From positions 434,001 to 498,000 of the forward strand of contig NZ_JBHSGI010000024.1 of NCBI RefSeq assembly GCF_042654245.1: a stretch of DNA of 64,000 bases, written 5' to 3'. Below, piece by piece: positions 41,164 to 49,427 of the stretch (position 1 is the first letter of the stretch; every line of letters starts with the position of its first letter). A program made the translations under genes and the position numbers. The notes beneath the pieces were generated by a model. That model did not search any database. It was not told where the DNA came from and saw only the letters and a list, made by a program, of their open reading frames with translations. The stretch is from Seohaeicola_A nanhaiensis. Its GTDB lineage: Bacteria; Pseudomonadota; Alphaproteobacteria; Rhodobacterales; Rhodobacteraceae.

Positions 41164-41706
41164 TCAGCGGCCATAGAGCGCGGTCAGGCTGGCGCTGCCG
41201 AGGCTGTGGGCGTTGACCAAATAGCCGACGAGGGCGGGCATGGCCTCGGCATCGAGGCCCAAGGTTGGCACGTCGAGCGCGTGGATGCGGATGATGTAGC
41301 GGTGCGGGGCGGCGCCCTGCGGCGGGCAGGGGCCGCCATAGCCGGGGGTGCCGAAATCGGTGCGGGATTCGAGGGCCGGCGCACTCAGGTGGCCGGATTC
41401 GCCTGCGGCCAGCGCGCGGGTCGTGGCGGGGATGTCGAAGACCACCCAGTGCCACCAGCCGCTGCCGGTGGGCGCGTCGGGATCGTGGATCGAGACGGCA
41501 AAGCTTTGCGTGCCCGCGGGCGGGTTGGTCCATGTCAGGGCGGGCGAGATGTTGAGGCCGGTGCAGCCCATCGTGGCGTTGACATGGGCCATGGGGATGG
41601 GGCCGCCGTCGCGCAGTCCGGGGGCGTCGAGCTCGAGGGCTAGGGTGGCGCAGGGCAGGACGGCGAGCGGCAGGGCGAGCAGCGCGCGGGGCAGGGTGAG
41701 GGGCAT
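41164..41706 (-). CDS. YbhB/YbcL-type PEBP-like protein, probably secreted
   Basis: 180 aa protein. The signal peptide is about residues 1-22 (LPRALLALPLAVLPCATLA). The PEBP motifs are SPALTWTNPPAGTQSFAVS, HDPDAPTGSGWWHWVVFDIP and GYGGPCPPQGAAPHRY, the ligand-binding site of the phosphatidylethanolamine-binding fold. Bacterial PEBPs are of unknown physiological role. It sits 8 bases before phzF in the same unit. Confidence 0.9.
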   Translation of the reverse strand: MPLTLPRALLALPLAVLPCATLALELDAPGLRDGGPIPMAHVNATMGCTGLNISPALTWTNPPAGTQSFAVSIHDPDAPTGSGWWHWVVFDIPATTRALAAGESGHLSAPALESRTDFGTPGYGGPCPPQGAAPHRYIIRIHALDVPTLGLDAEAMPALVGYLVNAHSLGSASLTALYGR

Positions 41707-41732
41707 CCGGGGTCTCCTTTTGGATGGCAGGA

Positions 41733-42932
41733 TCAGAGGGTGGCCGGGCGGCGCAGTCCCATGTTGAGCAGGGCTGCGGCCTGCAGCACGGCGATGGCGA
41801 GGAAGGGTGCCGTCTGGGCCTGGGCGGGCGGCCAGCCGCGGGCCTGGAGCGCCTCGATGACGGTGCCGAGGCCGCCTTGCAGCAGGACGCCGGAAAGCAG
41901 TGCGCCGAGGTTGAGCAGGGCGATGGCGCGGCCCGAGACAGCGGGCGGCAGCAGGCGGACGAGCAGGGCGTAGGACAGGATCGGGCCTGCGGTGAAGAGG
42001 CCGTAGAGCGCCCAGAGCGGGCCTTGCGCCGGGGCCGCGCCTAGGGCGAGGGCGAACTGGGCGGCGATGAAGGCGGCGGTCAGGACGAATGTCAGCCGGT
42101 AGAGGCGGCGGTCGTCGCGGGCGAGGCGGTCGGCGAGCAGGCCGAAGGCGAACTGGCCGAGGATGACGGCGAGGGCGAGGCCCATCAGGATGGCGGCGGC
42201 GCGCTCGGGCGGGAGGCCCAGCGCCTCGCGCAGCCAGACGCCGGCCCAGAGGCCCTGATAGGCGATCCACGCGCCCTGACAGAGCGCCGAGGCGGGCAGG
42301 ATGGCGCGGACGGCGGGGTGGAGGAAGACGCGTGTCGTCGCCTGGGGGCCTGTGGTGCCGACCGTGGCGGGCACGGCGACGGCAATCCAGAGCGCGACAC
42401 CGGCGGCGAGGGCGGCGAGGGCGAGGAACATGGCGCGCCAGCCGATCAGGCCCAGCAGCCATTCGGCGGGGGCGGTGGCGGCGAGCGCCCCGAGCCCGGC
42501 GACGGCGATGGTCAGCGCGTTGACCAGCGGCAGGCGCTCGCGCGGCCACCAGAGGGTGTTGGCCTTGTAGGCTCCGGTCCAGCAGGCCGAGAGGCCGAGG
42601 CCGATCAGGAAGCGGGCGAGGACGAGCATCGCGGGGCTTTGCGCCAGGGCGAAGAGCAAGGCGCCCAGAACGGCGAGGCCGAGCGTGGCGAGCAGGACGC
42701 GGCGCGGGCCGAAGCGGTCGAGCGCGGGGCCGACGACCAGCTGCGCCCCGGCCAGCGCGGCGAGGAAGGCGGCGGTCATCAGGCCGAGCGCCGAGGGCGT
42801 GAGGCCGAAGTCGGCGCGCAGGGCCGGGGCGAGGACGGCGTTGATGTTGCGGATCAGCTCGGAGAGCAGATAGGCGGCGGTGAAGGGCAGGGCGAGGCCG
42901 ATCAGCCGTGCGAGGGGGAGCGTCTGTGTCAT
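41733..42932 (-). CDS. major facilitator superfamily transporter
   Basis: 399 aa protein with about twelve hydrophobic segments: PFTAAYLLSELIRNINAVLA, then ALGLMTAAFLAALAGAQLVV with the loop DRFGPRRVLL between the second and third segments, as usual in MFS proteins. ATG 42932 is preferred to the longer frame to 43235, which shadows the cupin gene. It overlaps the cupin gene by 4 bases. The substrate cannot be predicted. Confidence 0.85.
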   Translation of the reverse strand: MTQTLPLARLIGLALPFTAAYLLSELIRNINAVLAPALRADFGLTPSALGLMTAAFLAALAGAQLVVGPALDRFGPRRVLLATLGLAVLGALLFALAQSPAMLVLARFLIGLGLSACWTGAYKANTLWWPRERLPLVNALTIAVAGLGALAATAPAEWLLGLIGWRAMFLALAALAAGVALWIAVAVPATVGTTGPQATTRVFLHPAVRAILPASALCQGAWIAYQGLWAGVWLREALGLPPERAAAILMGLALAVILGQFAFGLLADRLARDDRRLYRLTFVLTAAFIAAQFALALGAAPAQGPLWALYGLFTAGPILSYALLVRLLPPAVSGRAIALLNLGALLSGVLLQGGLGTVIEALQARGWPPAQAQTAPFLAIAVLQAAALLNMGLRRPATL

Positions 42933-43291
42933 GGCAGCGGGGCCGGCGCGGGGTGACGGTCGACCGCCGTGTCCGGGGCGGAGACGAGCAGCAGGCGGAG
43001 GTCGTCGGTGCCGCGGTTGGCGACCAGATGCGGCAGGCCGGGCGAGATCTCGACCGCCTCGCCCGGGGTCGCGATCAGGGTGCGGCCGGGTAGGTCGATG
43101 CTGAGCACGCCGGCGAGGACGTAGAAGATCTGGCGCGACCGGATGTGAAAATGCGGGGCCTCGGCGGTGCCGGGGGGCAGCCGTTCCTCGCGCAGGGCGA
43201 GGTCGGGGTGGTCGGTCAGGCGCCAGCCGTCGCAAGCCTCGCCCCAGAGGTAGTGGTTGGCGTCATTGGCGCGGGTGGGGGAGTGGGTCAT
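42929..43291 (-). CDS. small cupin-domain protein
   Basis: 120 aa cupin. The first motif is APHFHIRSRQIFYVLAGVLS with metal-type His residues, and ISPGLPHLVANRG is the second. It begins with a short WGEACDGWRL strand. It is the first gene of the cupin-MFS-PEBP-PhzF unit, so it may bind or modify the same small molecule that the transporter moves; this is inference. Confidence 0.84.
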   Translation of the reverse strand: MTHSPTRANDANHYLWGEACDGWRLTDHPDLALREERLPPGTAEAPHFHIRSRQIFYVLAGVLSIDLPGRTLIATPGEAVEISPGLPHLVANRGTDDLRLLLVSAPDTAVDRHPAPAPLP

Positions 43292-43386
43292 CGGGTGGTA
43301 TCGCGGTCAGGGGGCCGAAGTGGCCCGGTTGCGATGCGACTGTCCCGCGCGGCGCGCGGCGCGGCAAATGAGGAAAGCTGCGGCAC

Positions 43387-43431
43387 GGCTGAGAAATCCG
43401 CTGTGCGCGGTCGGCGGAATTTTTCTCAGCC
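43387..43431. repeat. inverted repeat in the 212-base region before the small basic gene
   Basis: GGCTGAGAAA (43387-43396) and TTTCTCAGCC (43422-43431) form perfect 10-base arms around 25 bases. The centre holds a further CCGC/GCGG pairing. It lies between the divergent cupin operon and the small gene at 43504. It could be an operator or transcript hairpin. Confidence 0.55.
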
Positions 43432-43503
43432 TTTCCTGAGAGATGCGCGATTTGGCTTTGTGCGATGCGGCCGCATGGTTGACCCGGTGAAGGAGGGTCA
43501 GGG

Positions 43504-43680
43504 ATGCGCGTGCGTTTGTGGAAATGGGGCGTGGGCCGGCGAGCGGGCTGCCGCCTGCCGCGCCGGTTTCGCGCCTTCTACCGCAGGAGCGATGCGGCCC
43601 TGCGCGCGCTGGATCTGGACCGCAATACCCTGCCGCTGGAACCCTTGCGGCTGGTGATCCGGCGCGGCGAGCTGTTCTAG
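43504..43680 (+). CDS. small basic protein, unknown function
   Basis: 58 aa, very basic (many Arg), starting Met-Arg-Val-Arg-Leu-Trp and ending with RLVIRRGELF. No family recognised. Support for translation is a strong Shine-Dalgarno stretch, AAGGAGGGTC, ending 4 bases before ATG 43504, and an intact frame to TAG 43678-43680. The stop overlaps the convergent thioesterase gene by 4 bases. A membrane segment is not seen. Confidence 0.45.
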   Translation: MRVRLWKWGVGRRAGCRLPRRFRAFYRRSDAALRALDLDRNTLPLEPLRLVIRRGELF

Positions 43681-44135
43681 GCGGGGGGCGCGTCGGGGGT
43701 GTCGTGCAGGCAGATCAGGGTCTGCATGCCGGCGGCGACATGCTTGCGCCTGTCGCCGGTCACGCCCCAGACGTCGAGCTGGCAGATCGTCAGGGTGCGG
43801 CCGGTCTTGATGACGCGGCCGGTCGCTTCGAGGAATTCGCCCTGTGCCGGGCTGATCAGGTTGATCTTGAATTCGACGGTGAGCACGGAGCTGCCTTCGG
43901 GGAACATCGTGAAACCGGCATAGCCGCCCGCGCTGTCGGCGATGGCCGAGGTGCCGCCGGCGTGGAAGAAGCCGTGCTGCTGGGTCAGCTCGGCCCGGTA
44001 GGGCAGGCGCAGGGTGACGAGGCCGGCGCGGACCTCGGCGATTTCGGCGCCCAGATAGGTCATCAGACCCTGCCGGGCGAAACTGTCGCGGGCGCGGGCT
44101 TCGATCTGGGGTGTAACGGGGTCGCCGATCTGCAT
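43677..44135 (-). CDS. PaaI-family hotdog thioesterase
   Basis: 152 aa hotdog-fold thioesterase. The conserved region is LTQQHGFFHAGGTSAIADSA, with the H-G-x-x-H-x-G-x pattern and the catalytic Asp, then SVLTVEFKINLISPAQGEFL. ATG 44135 has GGAGAAGACAG before it. Such enzymes hydrolyse acyl-CoA or aryl-CoA intermediates. There is no phenylacetate cluster here, so specificity is open. Confidence 0.88.
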   Translation of the reverse strand: MQIGDPVTPQIEARARDSFARQGLMTYLGAEIAEVRAGLVTLRLPYRAELTQQHGFFHAGGTSAIADSAGGYAGFTMFPEGSSVLTVEFKINLISPAQGEFLEATGRVIKTGRTLTICQLDVWGVTGDRRKHVAAGMQTLICLHDTPDAPPA

Positions 44136-44330
44136 CTGTCTTCTCCGGTTGGTTGCGCGCGCACTATGGGTCGAGTCGCGCGGGGATGCGACGTGAGAAA
44201 ATCTCAGCCGGGATTGAGGAGGATCGGTGCAAGGGTCCGCTGTGACTGCGGCGCCGGGGTTTGCCGGGGAGTGGGGCGATGCGGCCGAGGGTATAAGCTG
44301 GACCGCGGCGATGGTGCCAGGGCCGGGAGG

Positions 44331-44605
44331 CTGAAAGCGCCCCGGCCCCTGCGCCGACGGCGGCACCGAGCAGCGGGTTGAAAGAAGAGCATGCCCACGA
44401 GGAGGCCCCAGAAGGCCCCGCCGGTGGCGCCGACGGTCCAGAGGTTGACCATCTGGTTGAGCTTGACGTTTCCGTCCTTGTCGGCGACGGCGACAACCGC
44501 GTCGGCCACTTCGACCAGTTATTCCCGGGCCATTTTCATCAGGTCGGCGCGGGCCTCTTCGGCCTTTTCGGGGGTGTCGTATCCGATGACGATCAGTTCT
44601 GACAT
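44331..44605 (-). pseudogene. decayed DUF1269-type membrane protein gene
   Basis: ATG 44605 begins ELIVIGYDTPEKAEEARADL. This resembles the start of DUF1269 proteins, small cytoplasmic-membrane proteins. Codon 29 is TAA (44519-44521). Beyond it the same frame resumes EVADAVVAVADKDGNVKLNQ and GGAFWGLLVGMLFF. An extra base near 44381-44383 then shifts the reading frame: NPLLGAAVGAGAGALS continues in another frame. After about 44331 the similarity ends, so the normal C-terminal part is missing. Three separate lesions point to a pseudogene. It lies 31 bases after the coiled-coil gene. Confidence 0.75.
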
Positions 44606-44636
44606 GATGGTGTCCTTTATCCTGCGTGTTGGGGTG

Positions 44637-44900
44637 TCATTCGGTTGCGGTGTGGAAGGCGTCGAGGCTGTCGATCCACTGCCGCACCGAGCGTTCGAGA
44701 TCGGTGACGTGGTGGCCCTGGGCCTCGGTGTCGGCGATCTCGCGGTTCAAGCGCGCCTGCAGGCGCTGGTAGCTCGTCTTGAGCTCCTGAGCGGTCAGCT
44801 GCGCGGCGCCATGGGGCGCGCGGTCCCGCAGTTTTGCTTCGGCGGCGGCAATCTTTTGCCCGAGCGCTTCGAGACGGTCGTGGAGGGAATGGCTGTCCAT
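44637..44900 (-). CDS. small coiled-coil protein, unknown function
   Basis: 87 aa, hydrophilic and largely helical. RLEALGQKIAAAEAKLRDRA and QELKTSYQRLQARLNREIAD show heptad-like spacing. No signal peptide and no family that I recognise. It follows bdhA after 25 bases and precedes the decayed DUF1269 gene, so it belongs to the same unit. A cytoplasmic structural or adaptor role is possible, for instance at polyhydroxybutyrate granules, but there is no direct evidence. Confidence 0.65.
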   Translation of the reverse strand: MDSHSLHDRLEALGQKIAAAEAKLRDRAPHGAAQLTAQELKTSYQRLQARLNREIADTEAQGHHVTDLERSVRQWIDSLDAFHTATE

Positions 44901-44925
44901 GGCTCTGTTCCTTTTGCCGATGGGG

Positions 44926-45708
44926 TCAGTTCATGTACCAGCCGTGGCTGACGACCAGCGACTGACCGGTGAGCGCGTTGGTGGGGAAGGCGGCGAAGAC
45001 ATGGGCCACCTCGGCCACGTCCTCGATGGTGGTGAATTCCTGGTCCACCGTTTCGCCCAGCATCACCTTGTTCACCACCTCCTCTTCCGAGATGCCGAGG
45101 TCGCGCGCCTGTTCGGGGATCTGCTTTTCCACCAGTGGCGTCTTGACGAAGCCCGGGCAGATCACGTTGGCGCGGATGCCATGCTTGGCCCCTTCCTTCG
45201 AGATCACGCGGGAGAGGCCCAGAAGCCCGTGTTTCGCAGTGACATAGGCGGATTTGAGCGGGCTCGCTTCCTTGGAGTGGACCGAGCCGATGAAGATGAT
45301 CGAGCCGGACCCGGCCTTCTGCATGTGGGGCATCACGGCCTTGGAGGTCAGGAAGGCGCCGTCGAGGTGGATCGACAGCAGTTTCTTCCATTCGTCGTAG
45401 GGGAAATCCTCGATCGGGTGGACGATCTGGATGCCGGCATTGGAGACCAGCACGTCGATCCTGCCCCATGTCTCGATGACTTTGGCGATGCCGGCGTTGA
45501 CCTGCTTTTCGTCGGTGACGTTCATTTCGACGGCCATGGCCTTGCCGGGGCCCTGGGCCGTCAGTTCGTCGGCGGTGTTCTGCGCGTCGTCGAGTTTCAG
45601 GTCGGCGATGACGACCCAGGCGCCGTCGGCGACATAGCGTTTGGCGATGCCGTGGCCGATGCCGCTGGCGGCGCCGGTGATGATGCAGACTTTGTCCTTG
45701 AGGTTCAT
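44926..45708 (-). CDS. bdhA: 3-hydroxybutyrate dehydrogenase
   Basis: 260 aa short-chain dehydrogenase with the NAD fold TGAASGIGHG (11-20), NAG at 90-92, Ser142, and the catalytic Tyr155-x-x-x-Lys159 in SAYVTAK. The C-terminal LVVSHGWYMN matches the 3-hydroxybutyrate dehydrogenase type, which interconverts D-3-hydroxybutyrate and acetoacetate. The start is 34 bases after the acetoacetate decarboxylase stop, so the two enzymes of ketone-body handling are co-transcribed. A different SDR is conceivable but less likely. Confidence 0.88.
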   Translation of the reverse strand: MNLKDKVCIITGAASGIGHGIAKRYVADGAWVVIADLKLDDAQNTADELTAQGPGKAMAVEMNVTDEKQVNAGIAKVIETWGRIDVLVSNAGIQIVHPIEDFPYDEWKKLLSIHLDGAFLTSKAVMPHMQKAGSGSIIFIGSVHSKEASPLKSAYVTAKHGLLGLSRVISKEGAKHGIRANVICPGFVKTPLVEKQIPEQARDLGISEEEVVNKVMLGETVDQEFTTIEDVAEVAHVFAAFPTNALTGQSLVVSHGWYMN

Positions 45709-45742
45709 GGTCTTGTCTCCTTCTTGAGAATGGGTTGAGGGG

Positions 45743-46480
45743 TCAGGCGAGGTAGTCGTGCACGACCTCGCCGAGACCGAGGGTCAGGTCGGTCAGCAGG
45801 TGCATGGCGGATACGACTTCGCGCACCGGGAACTCGGCCACGGGCGCGAGCGCATGGTAATGCAGCTCGAGCCCGGCCGGGCCTTCCCAGGCGCCTTTCA
45901 GGGTCACGTCGATCGTGTAGTAGCGGACCAGTTCGCAGATGCGCGGCGTGCAATCGACGTGGGGGATGACCTTCAGCATGAAGTTCGGCGCATCGAACTC
46001 CTTGAGCACCGAGGCGTGATCGAGCTCGCGGTGCTTGTAGCCCATCGTCCCGGTCGCGACCCGGACCGAGCCGACATCGAGCGTGCCGACCAGCGTGTCC
46101 TTCTCGACGCGCAGCGCGGGGTCGGCGAGTTTCTTGGGAAAGCCCCAGATCTCGCGTCCTCCGGCGATGGGGGCATCGTCGTTGAGGAACATCGAGTGGA
46201 CGAAGCCGCCGGCCACACCGTCGAGCGTGACCGGGATCACCTGTCCGCTTTCGGTATAGTTGCCGAAACCGGTTGAGTCGGGCATCCGGATGAATTCGTA
46301 TTTCACCAGCGGTTCGGGAATTTCCAGGGGCTCGGGCACGACGCGGCGCAGCGCCTCCATGTCGGTGCGATAAGTGATCGTCAGGAATTCGCGGTTCACG
46401 AACTTGTACGGACCCTTGGGGTAGGACGGGCTGGTGACCGGCATGGCGAAGGCGGTGGCGATGAGGTCGGATCTGTTCAT
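45743..46480 (-). CDS. adc: acetoacetate decarboxylase
   Basis: 245 aa enzyme, the expected size. The Schiff-base lysine is Lys116 in REIWGFPKKLAD, next to a second Lys117 that tunes its pKa in this family. Also seen: KYEFIRMPDSTGFGNYTE and VIPVTLDGVAGGFVHSM. ATG 46480 is preferred; the earlier frame has no family character. It converts acetoacetate to acetone and carbon dioxide. It lies between patatin and bdhA. The true substrate could also be another beta-keto acid, since the family is broader than acetoacetate. Confidence 0.88.
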   Translation of the reverse strand: MNRSDLIATAFAMPVTSPSYPKGPYKFVNREFLTITYRTDMEALRRVVPEPLEIPEPLVKYEFIRMPDSTGFGNYTESGQVIPVTLDGVAGGFVHSMFLNDDAPIAGGREIWGFPKKLADPALRVEKDTLVGTLDVGSVRVATGTMGYKHRELDHASVLKEFDAPNFMLKVIPHVDCTPRICELVRYYTIDVTLKGAWEGPAGLELHYHALAPVAEFPVREVVSAMHLLTDLTLGLGEVVHDYLA

Positions 46481-46491
46481 GGCGAAGCTCC

Positions 46492-47598
46492 TTATTTTCC
46501 GTGTGCCGAAAGATCGAAGACCTGCAGGCCGTCGGCGCCGACTACGCGGGATTTCCATGTGGGGTGGGTGAGTGTGCGGGAGACGTCCTTGCGGCCTGCG
46601 GCCCAGTGGTCGGACATCGACTGGCGGGAGAATTCGTAATCCTTGCCGGTGCCTTCGAAGCCTTCCTTGCGGTGGATCAGGTGGACCAGCGTCACCGGGC
46701 AGGCGGGGCCGGCGGCGCGCAGGAGCGCGAGGTCTTCGTCATCCTTCAGCTTGGTGGGCAGTTTGGCGGCAAGCCGCTCGGCCGCGGCCTGGAGCGCGTG
46801 CAGTTCGCGGTAGCGGTCGGTGGTCAGCCGGGTCCGGCTGGAATAGCGGATGTCCTTCTCGCGCTGCTGCACCTCCAGCACGTCGGCCGGTATGCTGCCG
46901 CGCGCGTTGAAGAGGTCGATCTGAAGGATGCAGAGCGGCTGGTCGCCCTCGGGGTGTTCCATGATGTATTGCAGCGGCGTGTTCGACACGAGGCCTCCGT
47001 CCCAGTAGCAGCGTCCGTCGATCTCGACCGGGGGAAAGCCCGGGGGCAGGGCGCCGCTGGCCATGATGTGGCGCACGTCGATCCGCATGGTGCGCGAGTC
47101 GAAATAGACGAAGTTGCCGGTTTCGACATCGGTGGCCCCGACGCTGAGGCGCGGACCCTTGTCGTTGAGCAGGTCGAAATCGACCAGTTCGGTCAGTGTC
47201 TCGACCAGCGGGGAGGTGTCGTAGAAGCTGAGCACCTGATGCGCGCCGAAGGGCCAGAAGGCGCCGGGGAGGCGGGGCCGGAAGAAACCCGGGGCGCCGG
47301 CCATCATCACCCAGTCGGCGGCGAGTTCGGAAAAGGCCTTGCGTCCTGCCAGGCTGCCGAAGAGGGAAACCTGCGGGAGCGTGGCGGTGATCCTGTCCCA
47401 GAAGGCATTAAGCGCGGGGATGCGGTTCTCTTCGCTGTTACCGCAGATGAGGGCGGCGTTGATCGCGCCGATCGAGATGCCGGCCACCCAGTCGAAGGAG
47501 AAGCCGGCGGCCCTGAGTTCGCAATAGGCCCCGGCCTGGTAGGCCCCAAGGGCCCCGCCACCCTGCAGGACCAGTGCATTCAATTCGGTGAGGGCCAT
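46492..47598 (-). CDS. patatin-like phospholipase
   Basis: 368 aa patatin-type hydrolase. The oxyanion loop is LVLQGGGALGAYQAG at residues 10-24, the nucleophile is Ser42 in AGISIGAINAAL, and the catalytic dyad Asp lies in YWDGGLVSNTPL. The C-terminal part (QSMSDHWAAGRKD) resembles the DUF3734 extension. ATG 47598 is chosen since the patatin fold begins there. It precedes acetoacetate decarboxylase by 11 bases. It may hydrolyse phospholipid or act on polyhydroxybutyrate granules, the latter being a guess from the neighbours. Confidence 0.88.
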   Translation of the reverse strand: MALTELNALVLQGGGALGAYQAGAYCELRAAGFSFDWVAGISIGAINAALICGNSEENRIPALNAFWDRITATLPQVSLFGSLAGRKAFSELAADWVMMAGAPGFFRPRLPGAFWPFGAHQVLSFYDTSPLVETLTELVDFDLLNDKGPRLSVGATDVETGNFVYFDSRTMRIDVRHIMASGALPPGFPPVEIDGRCYWDGGLVSNTPLQYIMEHPEGDQPLCILQIDLFNARGSIPADVLEVQQREKDIRYSSRTRLTTDRYRELHALQAAAERLAAKLPTKLKDDEDLALLRAAGPACPVTLVHLIHRKEGFEGTGKDYEFSRQSMSDHWAAGRKDVSRTLTHPTWKSRVVGADGLQVFDLSAHGK

Positions 47599-47842
47599 GG
47601 TCTGAGTTCCTTCAAGCAACGCTTCATGTCGTTGAGGAACATCTAGGACGGCAAGCCTGCGCGAGCTTTTCCGCAACCTTACAAAGAAGACAGGTTCGCC
47701 AAGCTGTTCTGCCAAATAGAAAACCCGCCACCTGGGGTGACGGGCCGGGGACGGGCGGTGCGGATGTCTGGTTTCCCAGGAGCCACTGCTGGCGCGGATA
47801 GCCCTTTGGCGGGGCGCCCCCGAACACCGCGTCATAGACCAG

Positions 47843-48160
47843 CTATTCAAAGGCGCTTACGTCCGACTCGCTTCGCTTGTCGGCCGGCACGTCGATGTTG
47901 AGACAGGTGCAGTAGGTCGTGATCACTGCGTTCCGGGCACCGGGAAAGTCGGAGCAGATATGTTCCGCGGCCTTGTAGAGCGATGTGTCGTCGAGTTTGG
48001 CGGTGCCCACCGTCTGGGCCAGTTTCGAGAGGTCGAAGGTCTTGGCATCGGCCTTGGCGAAAACCGGTGCAGGTTCGGGGCAGTCCAAGGCTTGCGTCGC
48101 CGCGAAGGCGGGCGATGCAAGGGAGAGCGCCGTCACGAGGGAGAGCAGGGGAGGTCTCAT
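47843..48160 (-). CDS. small secreted Cys-containing protein
   Basis: 105 aa protein with a signal peptide (LLSLVTALSLASPAFA) cleaved near residue 20. The mature part of about 85 residues has four Cys: C27, C69, C84 and C86. C84 and C86 lie in TYCTCLN. Two disulphides are possible in the periplasm. AAGGATACACCA precedes ATG 48160. I do not recognise a family. A 243-base region upstream separates it from dusA and contains an inverted repeat. Confidence 0.7.
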   Translation of the reverse strand: MRPPLLSLVTALSLASPAFAATQALDCPEPAPVFAKADAKTFDLSKLAQTVGTAKLDDTSLYKAAEHICSDFPGARNAVITTYCTCLNIDVPADKRSESDVSAFE

Positions 48161-48239
48161 TGGTGTATCCTTTCAGAAGTTCCGGCGGGGCGGCCGATTG
48201 TGACCGCCGGGAAGCGACGGCCCGCGTCATTGCAATGCA

Positions 48240-48274
48240 GACAATCACGACCGCCGGTTTGCAGCGTGATTGTC
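48240..48274. promoter_or_regulatory. inverted repeat between secreted-protein gene and dusA
   Basis: Perfect 10-base arms GACAATCACG (48240-48249) and CGTGATTGTC (48265-48274) stand 15 bases apart, in the divergent region between the small secreted protein and dusA. A perfect palindrome CATTGCAATG lies just before, at 48228-48237. Both could be regulator sites. No known regulator is matched. Confidence 0.55.
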
Positions 48275-48403
48275 GGACGTCTTACAAGGGCGACAGGTTT
48301 CCGGTGCGCTTCCGGGCGCGCGCGTTCGATGCAACATTTGGTTGCGCCCCAAGGAAGAACGGGGGCAAAAGGCCCGGAACTGAGGAAGAGCGGTCAGGTG
48401 ACG

Positions 48404-49423
48404 ATGCGAACAGAGACCGGACAACGAGGGGGATCGGCAATCCGCAGAGCCGCGCGTCTGTCCGTTGCGCCCATGATGGATTGGACCGACCGCCATTGCC
48501 GCTATCTGCACCGGCAGTTGAGCCGGGAGGCGTTGCTTTATACCGAGATGGTGACCTCGGCGGCGCTGGTGCGGGGTGGGGCGGTGCATCTTCTGGATCA
48601 CAGCCCCGAGGAGCATCCGGTGGCGTTGCAGCTGGGCGGGTCGGATCCGGGGGAGCTGGCCGAGGCGGCGGCGATTGGCGAGGCGGCGGGGTATGGCGAG
48701 ATCAACCTCAACGTCGGCTGCCCCTCGGACCGGGTGCAGGCGGGCTGTTTCGGCGCGGTACTGATGGAGCGGCCCGCGGTGGTGGCCGACTGCGTCACGG
48801 CGATGCGCGGGGCGGTGAAGGCGGAAGTGACGGTCAAGTGTCGCATTGGCGTGGACGATCAGGACCCGGAGGCGGTGCTGCCCGACTTTCTCGCGCGGCT
48901 GCGCGATGCGGGCTGCGGGCGGTTCACCATACATGCGCGCAAGGCGTGGTTGCAGGGGCTGAGCCCGAAGGAGAACCGGGACATCCCGCCGCTGGACTAT
49001 CCGCTGGTGCTGCGGATGAAGGACCGGTTTCCCGACCTGCATCTGTCGGTGAACGGCGGGGTGACCTCGCTGGCGCAGGCGCGGGCGTTCCTGGAGGCGG
49101 GGCTGGACGGGGTGATGATCGGGCGCGCGGCCTATCACGATCCGGGCACGGTGCTGGGCGGGGTGGATCCGGAGATCTTCGGCACCGGCCGGGTGGTGGA
49201 GGCCGAGGCGGCGGCGCGGGCCATGCTGCCCTATATCGCGGCGCATCTGGAGGCGGGCGGCAAGCTGCATCAGGTGACGCGGCACATGCTGGGCCTGTTC
49301 ACCGGCCGCCCCGGGGCGCGGAGCTGGCGGCGGATTCTCTCCGAGCGTGCATCGCGGCCCGGCGCCGGCGTCGCGCTGGTGGAAGAGGCGCTGGAGGCGG
49401 TGACGGCGGCGCCGGTGGGCTGA
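48404..49423 (+). CDS. dusA: tRNA-dihydrouridine synthase A
   Basis: 339 aa FMN enzyme that reduces uridines in the tRNA D-loop. FMN region: LSVAPMMDWTDRHCRYLHRQ at about 19. Catalytic Cys106 in EINLNVGCPSDRVQAGCFGA. LSVNGGV and DGVMIGRAAY complete the TIM-barrel phosphate site. The DRHCR and R-K-x-W-L-x-G-L-S-P-K-x-N-R motif is DusA-type. ATG 48404 is used; earlier in-frame starts fall in the region of the inverted repeat. Confidence 0.93.
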   Translation: MRTETGQRGGSAIRRAARLSVAPMMDWTDRHCRYLHRQLSREALLYTEMVTSAALVRGGAVHLLDHSPEEHPVALQLGGSDPGELAEAAAIGEAAGYGEINLNVGCPSDRVQAGCFGAVLMERPAVVADCVTAMRGAVKAEVTVKCRIGVDDQDPEAVLPDFLARLRDAGCGRFTIHARKAWLQGLSPKENRDIPPLDYPLVLRMKDRFPDLHLSVNGGVTSLAQARAFLEAGLDGVMIGRAAYHDPGTVLGGVDPEIFGTGRVVEAEAAARAMLPYIAAHLEAGGKLHQVTRHMLGLFTGRPGARSWRRILSERASRPGAGVALVEEALEAVTAAPVG

Positions 49424-49427
49424 AAGC

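Noticed and set aside
44204..44509. Intact 101-codon protein on the minus strand
   Set aside because: It is the middle part of a DUF1269 gene that loses frame after the Leu-Phe-Phe; the rest is Pro/Arg-rich nonsense.
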